Positions 54,701 through 63,700 of a stretch of 64,000 nt of DNA are shown in pieces. The stretch is taken from the NCBI GenBank assembly GCA_905221605.1, contig CAJNDS010002661.1:117001-181000 (forward strand), read 5' to 3'. The notes under the pieces are model-generated. The model searched no databases, was not told the origin of the DNA, and saw only the letters and a program-made list of their open reading frames with translations. How positions within the stretch are numbered: the stretch's first letter is position 1; every line of letters starts with the position of its first letter. Made by a program: the position numbers and the translations under genes. This stretch comes from Symbiodinium natans. Lineage: Eukaryota > Sar > Dinophyceae > Suessiales > Symbiodiniaceae.

Positions 54701-56371
54701 GAGGTCAGGTTCAATCCGCAGTCCTGTCTAAGGTCCAAAGAGGCCTCTTGATCTGGGCCCCCTGTCCTCATTTAGTGCGGCCTTTGGTGGGAGATACAGC
54801 CTGTCTATATGTTGAACAAAACCTTTTGGCCTTTCGTGGCTAAAGTTTCTACAAATGCTGAAGAACCCCAAAATATCAAAATATTGTTCCTTATAAGGGC
54901 AAGATAGGGATTAGTATTTCTTAGTTTTTTTGAGGTTCTTAAGCAAATAGTAGGTTTCTGAACTACACTACGCAGCCCCTGGTCTGGCTCAGCGGTCCTG
55001 CATGGCTTGGGCAATGTCCTGAAGGGACTGCTGGTCAGCCGTCGCAGCGTCCTGTACGAGGGCTGGGGGGCAGCGAACAATGGCCCTCGTTGTGGGCCTA
55101 GGAGAATTGTGGGAACTTCTGGGAGATCCGCTTAAGTGCATCCGTGCTGCGTTGCCAGTGCCAGCACGTGTTTCAGGGCCAGAAGGGATAGGGGTTGACA
55201 ACCCACCCTTCCTCCGCCCCCCCCCGCTCCTGCAGCTTTGCCACGGTTGTGTTTTCAAGCACCGCCTTCATATCGTCGAAGGCCTGACATGTAGAAACTG
55301 AACCTTGACGAGCCTCTAAACCCTAAACAGTCAAGACTGAAAAATCAACAGCTTCCTTTCAATGGTGAGCGATGCCAGCGGCATTGTAGCGCACTGCTAC
55401 AGGCGACTCTCGTTTCGTTTCCATTCCTTGATGATCCTACTTTTGTCAAGACCTCATGAGCGATGCCCCCCACCCCCCAAAGTGCAGGGCCTGCTACGGC
55501 ACCTAGACGAGCCCCATGCTATGGTTTGGGGCCTAATTATATGGTCTATGGCCGACAAATTAAGACAATATTCCTAGATCTCAGCAATCAGGTCCTAGCA
55601 GTCAAGCCCTAGGGCTTCTAAAGAGGCGCGTGCATCGGCGTCTTGAAAGGGAATCCCTGAACAGAAAGCAAAGACGTCTGGCCTGGCGCTCCACTGGCGT
55701 GAGGTTCCTTCCCTCTCGCACGGCCGTGGCCACCAAGCTTTGAAGAAGGTCGCCCATGTCGTCATGAGGATCTGGCACGGGATTGTGGCGATGTATAGGA
55801 ATGGATTCGAGTGCAAGTTCGGGGGCTCAAGGAGGCCTTTGCAGTACTCTGATGTTTAGGGCCAGGGCCCCGGGCACGTGATAGGGGTGCCACCAGCACC
55901 GGTGACCTTTTGTAAAAAGTGGCTAATCAGCATTTTCCTTGGCCGCTTTTGGGCTTTTAATGGTGACTGTTGACTTTTTCCGGGTGGTACACGCCGACCT
56001 TCACCGTGACTGCGATGCACTCCACCCAAGGGAATGCCCGCTCGATCATGCTCTTCGAGCTCTTCGTGCTCTGTGGCATACTTCGTCCTGCAGGTCCGAA
56101 AGACATGGTGACCTCTGAGCCTGCGACCTTTGAGAACGTTAAGAGATGTTAAGAATGCATGGCTTGAGGGAGCAATGGCAGCAGTATCTGAACATCACCG
56201 AATGTCTGTATGATGTTGCTGACCAACCCCTGTCCTCAACAAGCGGGTCCTTTGCACCAGGGCCAGGCCCTTGCCGGAGCCTCCTGTAGTGCAGCTCTCA
56301 GCCACCACATAGGCCGGGCCACTGACAAAAGCTGCCAACAGCGCCAGAAGCAAGCATGCGCGCGGCGCCAT
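51721..56371 (-). CDS. Secreted coiled-coil and six-bladed NHL propeller protein, 14 exons
   Basis: Exons: 56,371-56,199; 56,087-56,005; 55,771-55,683; 55,283-55,230; 55,051-54,994; 54,752-54,618; 54,478-54,416; 54,250-54,169; 53,876-53,789; 53,552-53,394; 53,281-53,080; 52,972-52,702; 52,561-51,939; 51,836-51,721. Phase holds at all 13 junctions; 2,196 bp, 731 residues. Donors are GT (7), GC (3) and GA (3). The ATG at 56,371 starts a signal peptide (MAPRACLLLALLAAF). Residues about 60-400 are helical and Glu/Gln/Ala-rich (MGDLLQSLVATAVREG, ADQQSLQDIAQAM, YNSTLLGVQANTEARR) with Asn-Xaa-Ser/Thr sites. A Thr-rich linker follows (APTTTAAATTTTAST), then six NHL-type blades with paired Cys (GDFVVVDG, GSNYVVVERGNHR, GNYLITEHNG, GHYIVADMHH, GDYIVADNRNNRIQKC). 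NHL propellers bind proteins or other ligands; an extracellular or lumenal role is inferred from the signal peptide. Exon 54,478-54,416 (63 bp) could be skipped without a frame change. Neighbouring exact boundaries with GA/GC donors are the least certain. Confidence 0.85.
51837..51938 (-). mobile_element. Introner-like intron with inverted ends and GCATC target duplication
   Basis: 102 bp, GC-AG, between the last two exons of the NHL gene. Left end CTGGGTTGTGCTTAG, right end the inverse of CTGAGTTGTGCTTTA (12 of 13 outer bases pair). GCATC stands at both borders: 51,934-51,938, where it supplies the GC donor, and 51,832-51,836, the start of the last exon. Splicing leaves one GCATC and restores the blade motif NNRIQKC. 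Confidence 0.8.
52562..52701 (-). mobile_element. Introner-like intron with inverted ends
   Basis: 140 bp, GA-AG. Left end GACCACATGAAGCCCC, right end the inverse of GACCACAATGAGCCCC. Splicing joins the first blade to the second (FLGG then FEATWGF). No clear target duplication. Confidence 0.7.
52973..53079 (-). mobile_element. Intron with short inverted ends
   Basis: 107 bp, GT-AG. GGTAACAT at the donor side pairs with ATGTTACC near the acceptor. Exact acceptor is inferred from phase. Confidence 0.5.
53282..53393 (-). repeat. Intron holding a TTTAGGG/TTTTGGG array
   Basis: 112 bp, GT-AG. The array (plus-strand 53,305-53,383) has five TTTAGGG, four TTTTGGG, then three TTTAGGG, making up most of the intron. 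Confidence 0.85.
53690..53757 (-). repeat. CCCTAAA array in an intron
   Basis: Eight or nine units with CCCTCAA and CCCAGAA variants in the middle of the intron 53,553-53,788 (GTGAGT donor, TTCAG acceptor). Confidence 0.9.
53877..54168 (-). mobile_element. Introner-like intron with inverted ends and an internal 50 bp tandem array
   Basis: 292 bp, proposed GA-AG. TTAGCAGGGAATGGGGG at the donor side pairs with the inverse of TTAGCAAGAAATGGGGG at the acceptor side (15 of 17). Inside are five copies of a 46-58 bp unit containing CATAGGGTACCTGGGGG and TATATCTACCCTTTA. Open frames made of this unit are not real genes. Confidence 0.65.
54277..54411 (+). repeat. Long TTTAGGG array in an intron
   Basis: Nineteen units, two of them CTCAGGG, filling the intron 54,251-54,415 almost to the GTAAGC donor. 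Confidence 0.95.
54486..54605 (-). repeat. Long CCCTAAA array in an intron
   Basis: About sixteen units inside the intron 54,479-54,617. With the previous array it brackets a 63 bp exon; the two arrays are in opposite orientation and could pair. Confidence 0.95.
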
Positions 56372-56671
56372 GGGGACGCTCAAGAAAAAGGATGAGGAAA
56401 GCTTCGGTGACTTCCGTCAACTAATTGAATGCTTTTTGAGCGGAAACGCAGGGGGAAATGCATCATAGAGCAGAACAAGACGCAGAGTGGGACACGGACG
56501 AACAGGCACACGCCCCTAAATGAAATCTCTTCAGAAAGCCCTATACCCGGTACTATACCCTGCACCCCAAAACGCCAAACGCCCTGACAACACCCTGAGC
56601 AAGGCCTTCCGCGGGCCGAGGGTGGGCACCTTGCCTGGCTTTGTTGACTTGGCTCCCCAATGGCTGGTAAC

Positions 56672-56800
56672 CTTAGGGTTAAGGGTTAAGGTTTAAGGGT
56701 TAAGGGTTTAGGGTTTAGGGTTCAGGGTTCAGGGTTCAGGGTTAAGGGTTAAGGGTTAAGGGTTAAGGGTTAAGGGTTAAGGGTTTAGGGTTTAGGGTTT
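56672..56800 (+). repeat. Variant telomere-type array (TTAAGGG, TTCAGGG, TTTAGGG)
   Basis: About eighteen units in homogeneous blocks: TTAAGGG, TTTAGGG, three TTCAGGG, seven TTAAGGG, three TTTAGGG. Lies 300 bp upstream of the NHL start codon. Confidence 0.95.
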
Positions 56801-57202
56801 ACGGACCCTGCGATTTGTTTGTGCCACCTGCACTACATACGCCTACGCGAACCAGCACCCACCGTCTCCAAGGCTCCAGCTCAACAACGAAGAAACTAGA
56901 AGACTAAACTCCACCTGTGACAAACGAGATTTCTTTGGGGTGTTCAGTTGTCAGCTTCGGGTTTACGGTTTTCTGCCACTTCGCTGACCTCTCTGCGTAG
57001 ATGGACGAACCACCCGCACACCCTGTTTGGGGCTTAGGGTTACACCCAGGCCAACAATGTTTTTTGACCCACAGGGAGAAACCAGTGACTCCAAGGGCAG
57101 AGAGGTCAGGGGAGATACAAGCGTCCAAGCCTACGTATCAAAGCCCATACCTGCTGGGATAGGTGGAGCTCTCAAGCCCAGATAGCAGACTCTTCTGAAC
57201 CC
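56801..57202. other. No gene recognised
   Basis: Between two telomere-type arrays. A 74-codon minus-strand frame (56,904-57,128) has no support. Confidence 0.5.
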
Positions 57203-57245
57203 TTAAGCCCTAAACCTTAAACCCTAAACCCTAAACCCTAAAGCC
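57203..57245 (-). repeat. Short CCCTAAA array
   Basis: Six units including CCTTAAA. Confidence 0.9.
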
Positions 57246-57321
57246 TTTCAAACTAAGGCTTTTCTGCACCGAGACCACGCGCCGGTCCCTGACATCGCTA
57301 AAGCTGCTACCGGGGATACGA

Positions 57322-57467
57322 TACTCCCCTTAGAACCTCAATAAACATAATATGTTTAAATATCCTCTTGGGTTTTATGTAAACAAAAATGAAAAATAGT
57401 CATCTTTAATATCCTCTTGGGTTTTATATAAACAAAAATATACAAATGATTCCCAAGGGGGATATAG
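57322..57467 (+). mobile_element. MITE-like element with 7 bp direct repeats
   Basis: 146 bp. Starts TACTCCCCTTAGAACC, ends TTCCCAAGGGGGATATAG (imperfect inverted ends). GATACGA flanks it exactly on both sides (57,315-57,321 and 57,468-57,474), the mark of a transposition event. Inside, a 32 bp unit with ATCCTCTTGGGTTTTAT is duplicated. Shorter copy at 34,086-34,169. Confidence 0.75.
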
Positions 57468-57721
57468 GATACGAACAGAAAATCAACGGACGAGCGTCCC
57501 CCCTCGGTACATGCACGATCTTGTTTTTGAGAATTGTTGTTCCTGGGTTCGCTCAAGGGTTCGCAAGTGCGACCCTGAACCCTGTCAAGGACATGGCTGA
57601 TCCCCCACCCCCGCACACACGCCCAAATCTTAACACCCTAACCTGACCTAACCCATGCAACCCTAAACAGCCTAAACCACCTCACGCCAAAACCCGGTTC
57701 AAACCCAAACCCAGCTCCCCA

Positions 57722-57786
57722 TCAGTCCCTGCGCGCCTCATCCAGTTCCTCCAGCAGCTTCTGCTTGTCCTTGACCTCCACACAAA
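57722..57786 (-). CDS. Possible 3' terminal exon, coiled coil
   Basis: After a CCGCAG acceptor the minus-strand frame gives VKDKQKLLEELDEARRD then a stop. In the second copy (about 63,515-63,578) the same peptide is kept but the stop codon is changed, so that copy reads on. Conservation of a helical, charged peptide suggests a real exon or recent pseudogene. Confidence 0.35.
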
Positions 57787-57952
57787 CTGCGGAATGGGGC
57801 CCAATCCGGGAGGCAGGCAAAGGTGACAGAGCAGGGAGCTAAATGCAGCTCAATGCCTGAGACGTGTTGCCAAGCCCGGCGCTTAGCAAAAGCTTCGTCA
57901 AGTCCTACGGCTATGACAGCTACGACAGCCACGACTACTTCTTCTTTCAACA

Positions 57953-57973
57953 CAGCCAACCATCTGGCTCAAG
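57953..57973 (+). other. Possible relict spliced-leader sequence
   Basis: CAGCCAACCATCTGGCTCAAG ends in TGGCTCAAG, the 3' end of the dinoflagellate spliced leader (known to end GCCATTTTGGCTCAAG). An ATG follows nine bases later. The duplicate at 62,281-62,299 (GCCAGCCATGTGGCTCAAG) matches better: AGCCAT and TGGCTCAAG with two differences between. It could mark an old retroposed cDNA. Confidence 0.35.
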
Positions 57974-58384
57974 AGCCGTCATGAACCAGGCACGGCTTGG
58001 GCTTTGTCGTGTGCCTCCGCATGCCTGAACAGCGGCTTAACTGCCTAACATTGCTACCGCAGGTCGTCGTCTTGCAAACACCACAGCACCCGACCTCAGT
58101 TTCGCTCAGAGGCATCCACCAGACTGTGGACGAGATCTGCTGGGCGTCCTAAGGCCTAAGGATAGCTCAGAGAGGCATTAGGATGCCAATCAAGTGGTGC
58201 TTGTCTGATGAATCTCGACGGCACAGACTGAAACACATTAGAACCTCATCCCGCAAACAAGCCCTACAAACAGCTGCATGTTTAGATTTCCTTGAGAGCT
58301 TGGCCGGATCAATCATCAAAGTCCCACTGTCGACCTGAGCACAGCAGTTTGTCGCAGCAACAGGTCCAGCTTTGTGGCTTCGCG

Positions 58385-58508
58385 CGTTGAAAACCCAACG
58401 CGCAAACATGTTGCAGTGATCTGCACGCACTGCCAGCAACCTATGTGCGTTGATTGCGAGCCTGCACTCAGCCTGCACTGCTGGCAGATGTTGCTGAAGC
58501 TTGTCCAT
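58385..58508 (-). CDS. Possible exon in duplicated block
   Basis: Reads DKLQQHLPAVQAECRLAINA then HRLLAVRADHCNMFARW on the minus strand. The second copy (62,700-62,867) keeps the same peptide exactly over about 45 residues and extends it upstream (MRELLCSQLSRV). Coding is plausible; no family recognised and splice sites are not fixed. Confidence 0.3.
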
Positions 58509-59127
58509 GCACTCAGGTGAGAACTGAGTCGTTTGCGCTTCGCCGCCGGCCGGGGACCCGGCATGACCAGCTGTTTTCCAGGAACCTTGAAACTGGCACC
58601 GGAGATAAAAACATGCACGTGTGTACGTTTAGCGAGGGATCTATATGTGAGAAGTCGAGACTTTGGATCATGAAATATCATGAGCATCCAAGGTTCGGGT
58701 CCGGGGTCTCGAGCGCGGAGGCGTCAACAAAGGCACGAACAACTGTCGTCCCCCCAAGTACATCCGCTACCTCGTGCTTTGAATCCACTGCAAGGCCTTC
58801 TTGGCGCCGGGAAACCAACACCATAATCAAATAGACAATGTCAGCAAAAACAGACAACGTCGGTGACCCTATGATTTGATATTCAGGGATAAGGGATAAA
58901 AACCCCGATGAACCCCATAGATGGAGACGCAGGAACATAGGTCACCTATAGGTCGTTTGGTGGGACTACGTACCTAACCCTGACCCTCTTTCATACCTTG
59001 AACGTTTGAGGCATCCGGCGATCCAACTTGAGCAACCATGCCCAAACTCTCAAACCATCAGCACTTGCAACAGCAAAGGGAGCGACGCTTTTTCCAACCC
59101 GCGAAGACTCCGGCTAGGCAGATCTAT

Positions 59128-59985
59128 TCAAGGGCGTGCGCCATCATCACCATCCCATTGCCAGCCATCCCACTCGGCCGTTCTGCAGCCCAGTGACCTG
59201 AAGCCGTTGTATGCCTGTGCAACCATGTCATGCTGCACGACGGCAGGCGTATAGCCCAATGCAGCCAGCTCTTTCTTTCGCCTCGTGTCGAGTGATATGT
59301 AATCTTTGATTTTCTTCATTGTAGGCGGTAAGTTCCGGCGAATCTCTTGGACCTGCTCGTCGAACTGAAAAGTGACGCACGCAGTCTCTTCGGCAGCAGC
59401 CTGGCTGTATCTCCAGGTGCCGGTGAAGCGACGCCCGGACCCGGACAAGGATGGGATTACCAAAGTGGCCACCCAGCAGTTGTCCTGGAAACGCTGCTGG
59501 TGCTCATAGTGCCAACGCGCCCCATGCTTGTTCATGTATCTTGTCATGAAGCTTGTCAGTGCATCCTTCCCAGTCTTGCGTTGCCACTCCGCGTCTGAGA
59601 TTCCGATGTGACTCCTCATGGTCTGAGCAGTTGTTGCAAGCTGTCCAGTGCGTATGCGTTCCAACAAGGCGGCGGCAGGCTCGTTCCGCTTGTTTGGCTG
59701 AGCTTGCAAAGCATCCCCCTGCTCCTGAACCTCCTCATACTGAACATCCCCTTGCTCAAGCTCCTGCTTCAACTCCTGCGCAGGCTCGTCCATGGACTGC
59801 TGCTTGAAGTCCTGCTCACGCTCCTGCTTGAAGTCCTGCTCAGGGTCCTCCACGCACTCCTGCTTGAAGTCCCGCTCAGGATCCTCGTCGCACTCCTGCT
59901 TGAAGTCCCGCTCGGGGTCCGTCGTACACTCCTGCTTGACATTCTGCTCAGCGCACTCCCTCTTGCGCCTCTTCATGCCGTGCAT
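59128..59985 (-). CDS. Intronless 285-residue protein with DFKQE repeats, unknown family
   Basis: The largest single-exon gene. Start chosen at the ATG at 59,985 (MHGMKRRKRE); upstream frame has only non-ATG codons, and candidate trans-splice acceptors (TTGACAG, CCCAAG) lie 15-25 bp before it. Residues 1-15 are basic (possible nuclear signal KRRKR). Residues 20-95 hold four or five copies of a 12-residue acidic unit (DFKQECDEDPER). The C-terminal 170 residues form a mixed alpha/beta region (HYEHQQRFQDNCWVATL, RRFTGTWRYSQAAAEET, PPTMKKIKDYISLDTRRKK) ending in a Trp/Asp/Gly-rich tail (EWDGWQWDGDDG). I do not recognise the fold; the pattern recalls lineage-specific dinoflagellate proteins. Lack of introns beside intron-dense genes suggests a retrocopy. 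Confidence 0.7.
   Translation of the reverse strand: MHGMKRRKRECAEQNVKQECTTDPERDFKQECDEDPERDFKQECVEDPEQDFKQEREQDFKQQSMDEPAQELKQELEQGDVQYEEVQEQGDALQAQPNKRNEPAAALLERIRTGQLATTAQTMRSHIGISDAEWQRKTGKDALTSFMTRYMNKHGARWHYEHQQRFQDNCWVATLVIPSLSGSGRRFTGTWRYSQAAAEETACVTFQFDEQVQEIRRNLPPTMKKIKDYISLDTRRKKELAALGYTPAVVQHDMVAQAYNGFRSLGCRTAEWDGWQWDGDDGARP
59700..59960 (-). repeat. 36 bp coding tandem repeat
   Basis: Encodes the DFKQE-x7 units of the 59,128-59,985 gene; third positions vary less than expected for old copies, so expansion seems recent. Confidence 0.8.
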
Positions 59986-60674
59986 GGCAACTCTCACTTG
60001 GGCCACTGTCAAGCACCAGCACAATGTAGCATTGCAGAAGCTTACAGGCAAGACTGTAATGTTCCCTCGCACGCATTGTGTCCAAGGAGATGCACCGAAC
60101 TAGGCTACCCGGCATGCTGAACGATACCCTTCGGTACTTACCCTTACCTCCTCCATGCCCTCTTTGGAGGCACAGGCTTGGAACATCCTGGGGGTCCCTC
60201 ACATTTGCAGTTCAAATCAGGGTCAAAGGCTTGCCTTTCAAACGCCCCCCCCCCTTCAAACTGCTCAGAATTAAGGTGGTCGTGCAAGTGTTGCACGAAG
60301 GGGCTGGCGAAGAAAGACGTTGAGAGATTTCTGGATGGGCATAACGCCACTGCCATCATGTGATCAACATGGCACCATGAACTGTTGGCATGGCTAGAGT
60401 CACCCCGTTACTTTCTGGGGCCCTGGCAATGGAAAGCCACAAGGAAAGGATAGCCAGGATCGGACTTGCCTGCAGGAAGCTGGTGGAATGTGCAGGGGTG
60501 CCCAACCGTTGAGGTATTTGGGGGTTTTTGAGGTCTGTTTAGGGGCTTCTAGGGCTTCGGGGCCTGCGGGTTTAGGACTTAGGGTGTTCTACATAGGGCT
60601 TGGGTTTTAGGGCTAGGGCGTTTGACGACAGGACCGGGGTGGACCGGAGGCGGACAGGGCTTCAGGCTGGAGAC
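59986..60674. other. No gene recognised; 5' flank of the 285-residue gene
   Basis: Short frames only. A C run at 60,246-60,253. No promoter motif that I can name. Confidence 0.5.
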
Positions 60675-60702
60675 TGGGTTTAGGGTTTAGGGTTTAGGGC
60701 AT
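60675..60702 (+). repeat. Short TTTAGGG array
   Basis: Three or four units, preceded by looser GGGTTTAGGA-type sequence. Confidence 0.85.
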
Positions 60703-60764
60703 AGGGTCCTAGAGTGCCTTGCTGTAGTTTGGTTGACAGCGCAGCCTTCCGAGTGAAAAAAACG

Positions 60765-61055
60765 CAGCAGTGTCGGAATATGCAAGACGGAAACAGCCGG
60801 AAATGATGGAAAACGAAACGACTCGAGAAGAAGATGGACAAATCCGGACATGTCCGAAACATTTTTCAAAGCGGGCACATCAGTAAATGAAGGAATATGA
60901 AGCGAACCAGGAACAAGACGGAAAATCCTTAAAATGTCCGAACATGAAAGACCAAAACACCCGGAAGCGAATCGGGAAGAAGACGGAAACATGCGGAAGT
61001 GCCCGAATCTAGTCTGAAAGGTGGATTCTTCCGCAAAAGTCCGAATATCAATCGA
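60765..61055. repeat. Minisatellite, 70-85 bp unit, about four copies
   Basis: Diverged copies containing CGGAA-ATG, GAACAAGACGGAAA and TCCGAACATG motifs. No coding frame preferred. Confidence 0.7.
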
Positions 61056-61264
61056 GAGGGGCAAACCAGACAAGACATGCAAGAACTTTGCGCAGCAGGC
61101 GCTCATGGGGGGGACTGGCTTCTTGTGTTGCCGATGTCGCTTGTGAACACGCCCGAACAAACGCGGCACGGACTTTTTGCCATACGGCAGAACTACTTTT
61201 ACATCGAGTTCCGAGTTGCCACGAATTCCGTACCTCAGTGGCAAATCCCCCTGTCCTTACCTAC

Positions 61265-61450
61265 CTTCGTGATCGCCTGGTCCTTCGAAGTGTACCTACT
61301 GTTGTGGGCATGGATGGTGCTTGTAAGTCGTGGCCGCCTGGTTCTTGGAAGTGTGTGCAGCGTGTGGCCGCCGGGCTTTTGGAAGTGCACGTCGCGTCTG
61401 GTCGTCTTGTTCTTTGGAAGTGTACGTTGTGGTCACCTGGGTGTTGCGTG
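61265..61450. repeat. Minisatellite, about 40 bp unit, four to five copies
   Basis: Core GTGGCCGCCTGGTTCTTGG then AAGTGTACGT, with decay toward the right. Confidence 0.75.
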
Positions 61451-62200
61451 TGTACCTGCCGCCGTGGTAGGCCTTACCTCACCCTACCCTCTCTTGTCAT
61501 CAGTTTCTTGAACCGCTCTGTGATCAGCTGCGGCCGAAACTGAATGAACATAAACACTCAAATGTACGTGCATCAAGCCCTGTTGTCATGCCTCGACGCT
61601 GCTTGATCGTTTTGGTGCTGCATCAGGTGCTGATCTGCTCGATAATCTGCTGCTCACTGCTTTGCTGTAGGCTTGCTGCAAAACCATGCCCCTGGTTCAG
61701 GTCTTGCATGGTCTTGCCCATGTGAGCATTGAAGCTCTTGCCTATGAGCAACCCCTGCAACATGTGAGAAAAAACTTCAAGTGCTGGGCTTGGAGATGCC
61801 ACGCTTAGCAGGAAACTCTCCCACCACCACGTTCAGCGTTTTCCCCCCGGAGTCGTGTCTTCAGCGTTGAACAGCGCAGGGCCGCCTCCATGGGACGGCT
61901 CCACGTTTGTCTTCGAAAGCCGACTTGGCGCTAATGAACGAACATGGGACGATGAAATGCCTGTGCGTTCAGCCGCTTTCTTCCTGGAGCCGCGTGTTTT
62001 TGTTGCACAGCAATCGGGTGCCCGCAAAGCTCTTCCACATGCAGTTTGTTCAGAAGCGGATTGCGCACCAACCAACAAACGTGGGTCAACTTGAGGGGCC
62101 GGGGAACGCTGGCGAGCCGGGCCCCAAAGCCAACCACATCACCGGGGCAGGGGGGGGGGGGGGGGTTGATGCACAAAATACTTAAACATCTCTTATCATC
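61451..62200. other. No gene recognised
   Basis: Overlapping short frames on both strands at 61,833-62,185 without splice or domain support. A G run at 62,149-62,164. Confidence 0.5.
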
Positions 62201-62204
62201 GAGC

Positions 62205-63700
62205 AGGCAATTCTACAACGACGACGACTGCTGCTACGACAGCTACGACAGCCACGACTACGACTTGTTTCAACTCAACAGCCAGCCATGTGGCTCAAGA
62301 GCCGTCATGAACCAGGCACGGTTTGGATTTTGTCACGCGCCTGCGCATGCCTGAGCAGCTGCTTAACTGCTTAACATAGGTCGCCGCAGGTCTTGCACAC
62401 ACACCACAACCCAGGCCTCAGTTTCGTTCAGCGGCATCCACCAGACTGTGCCCGAGATCTGCTGGGCATCCTCACAGGATAGCTCAGAGAGGCATTCGGA
62501 TGGAATGCAAGCCAATCAAGTGGTTCTTTTCTGATGAATCTCAAAAGCACAGACTGAAACATAATAGAACCTCATCCCGCCAACAAGCCCTACAACAGCT
62601 GCATGTTTAGATTTCCTTGAGAGCTTGGCCGGATCAATCATCAAAGTCCCACTGTCGACCTGAGCACAGCCGTTTGTCGCAGCAACAGGTCCAGCTTTGT
62701 GCGTTGAAAACCCAACGCGCAAACATGTTGCAGTGATCTGCGCGCACTGCCAGCAACCTATGTGCGTTGATTGCGAGCCTGCACTCAGCCTGCACTGCTG
62801 GCAGATGTTGCTGAAGCTTGTCCACGCGACTCAGCTGAGAACAGAGTAGTTCGCGCATCGCCGCCAATCGGGGACTCGGCGTGACCCGGTGTTTCCCAGG
62901 AACCTTGGGACTGGCACCGGAGACAACAGAACGCGCACGTGTTCACGTTTGGCAAGGGATATGATATGTGAGAAGTCGAGACTTTGAATCATGAGATATC
63001 ATGAGCATCAAAGGTTCGGGTCTGGGGTCTCGTTCAACAAAGGCATGAACAAATATCGTCCCCCCCAAGTACATCCGCTACCTCGTGTGTTGAATCCACT
63101 GCAAGGCCTTCTCAGCGCAGGGAAACAATACCATGATCCAATAGACAATGCCAGCAAAAATAGACAACGTCGGTGACCCTGGGATTTGAGGTTCAGGGAT
63201 AAGGGATAAGAACCCCGCTGAACCCCATAGACGGAGCCGCAGGAGCACAGGCCGTTTGGTGGGAAAACGCACCTATTCCTGCTCTACGCCGACAATATTC
63301 CTGGGCTCCGTTCAAGGGTTCCCATGTGAGACCTTGAACCCTGTCAAGGACACGACTAAACCCCCCCCCCCCCCCCCCGCCCCCCACACGCCCAAATCTT
63401 AACACCCTAACCTAACCCTACTCCCAGCCTCTCTCTCCCTCTCTCTCGCTCGCAGACGCGGGAAGCCTAAACCACCTTAATTTTCCAGTTCAAACCCTAA
63501 ACCCAGTAACCCATAAGTCCCTGCGCGCCTCATCCAGTTCCTCCAGCAGCTTCTGCTTGTCCTTGACCCCCACATAAACTGTGGAATGGGGCCGCATCCG
63601 GGGGGCAGGCAAGGTGACAGAGCAGGGAGCTGAATGCAGTTCAATGCCTGAAACGTGTTGTCAAGCCCCACGCTTAGCAAAAGCTTCGTCAAGTCCTCCC
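62205..63700. repeat. Duplicated block, copy 2 (permuted)
   Basis: Order R-P-Q against P-Q-R in copy 1. A C run (63,361-63,379) interrupts the P block; copy 1 has a shorter C-rich stretch at the same place. Confidence 0.85.

Larger units (their letters stand above)
57530..58940. repeat. Duplicated block, copy 1
   Basis: Three sub-blocks P (57,530-57,640), Q (57,700-57,905) and R (57,905-58,940) recur downstream as R (62,205-63,260), P (63,295-63,420) and Q (63,505-63,700): same sequences, different order. Identity is high, with small indels. Confidence 0.85.

Noticed and set aside
55970-56152. Plus-strand 60-codon frame and a second minus-strand frame (to about 55,976)
   Set aside because: The chosen minus-strand exon 56,087-56,005 has AG and GT borders and fits phase on both sides; the alternatives do not.
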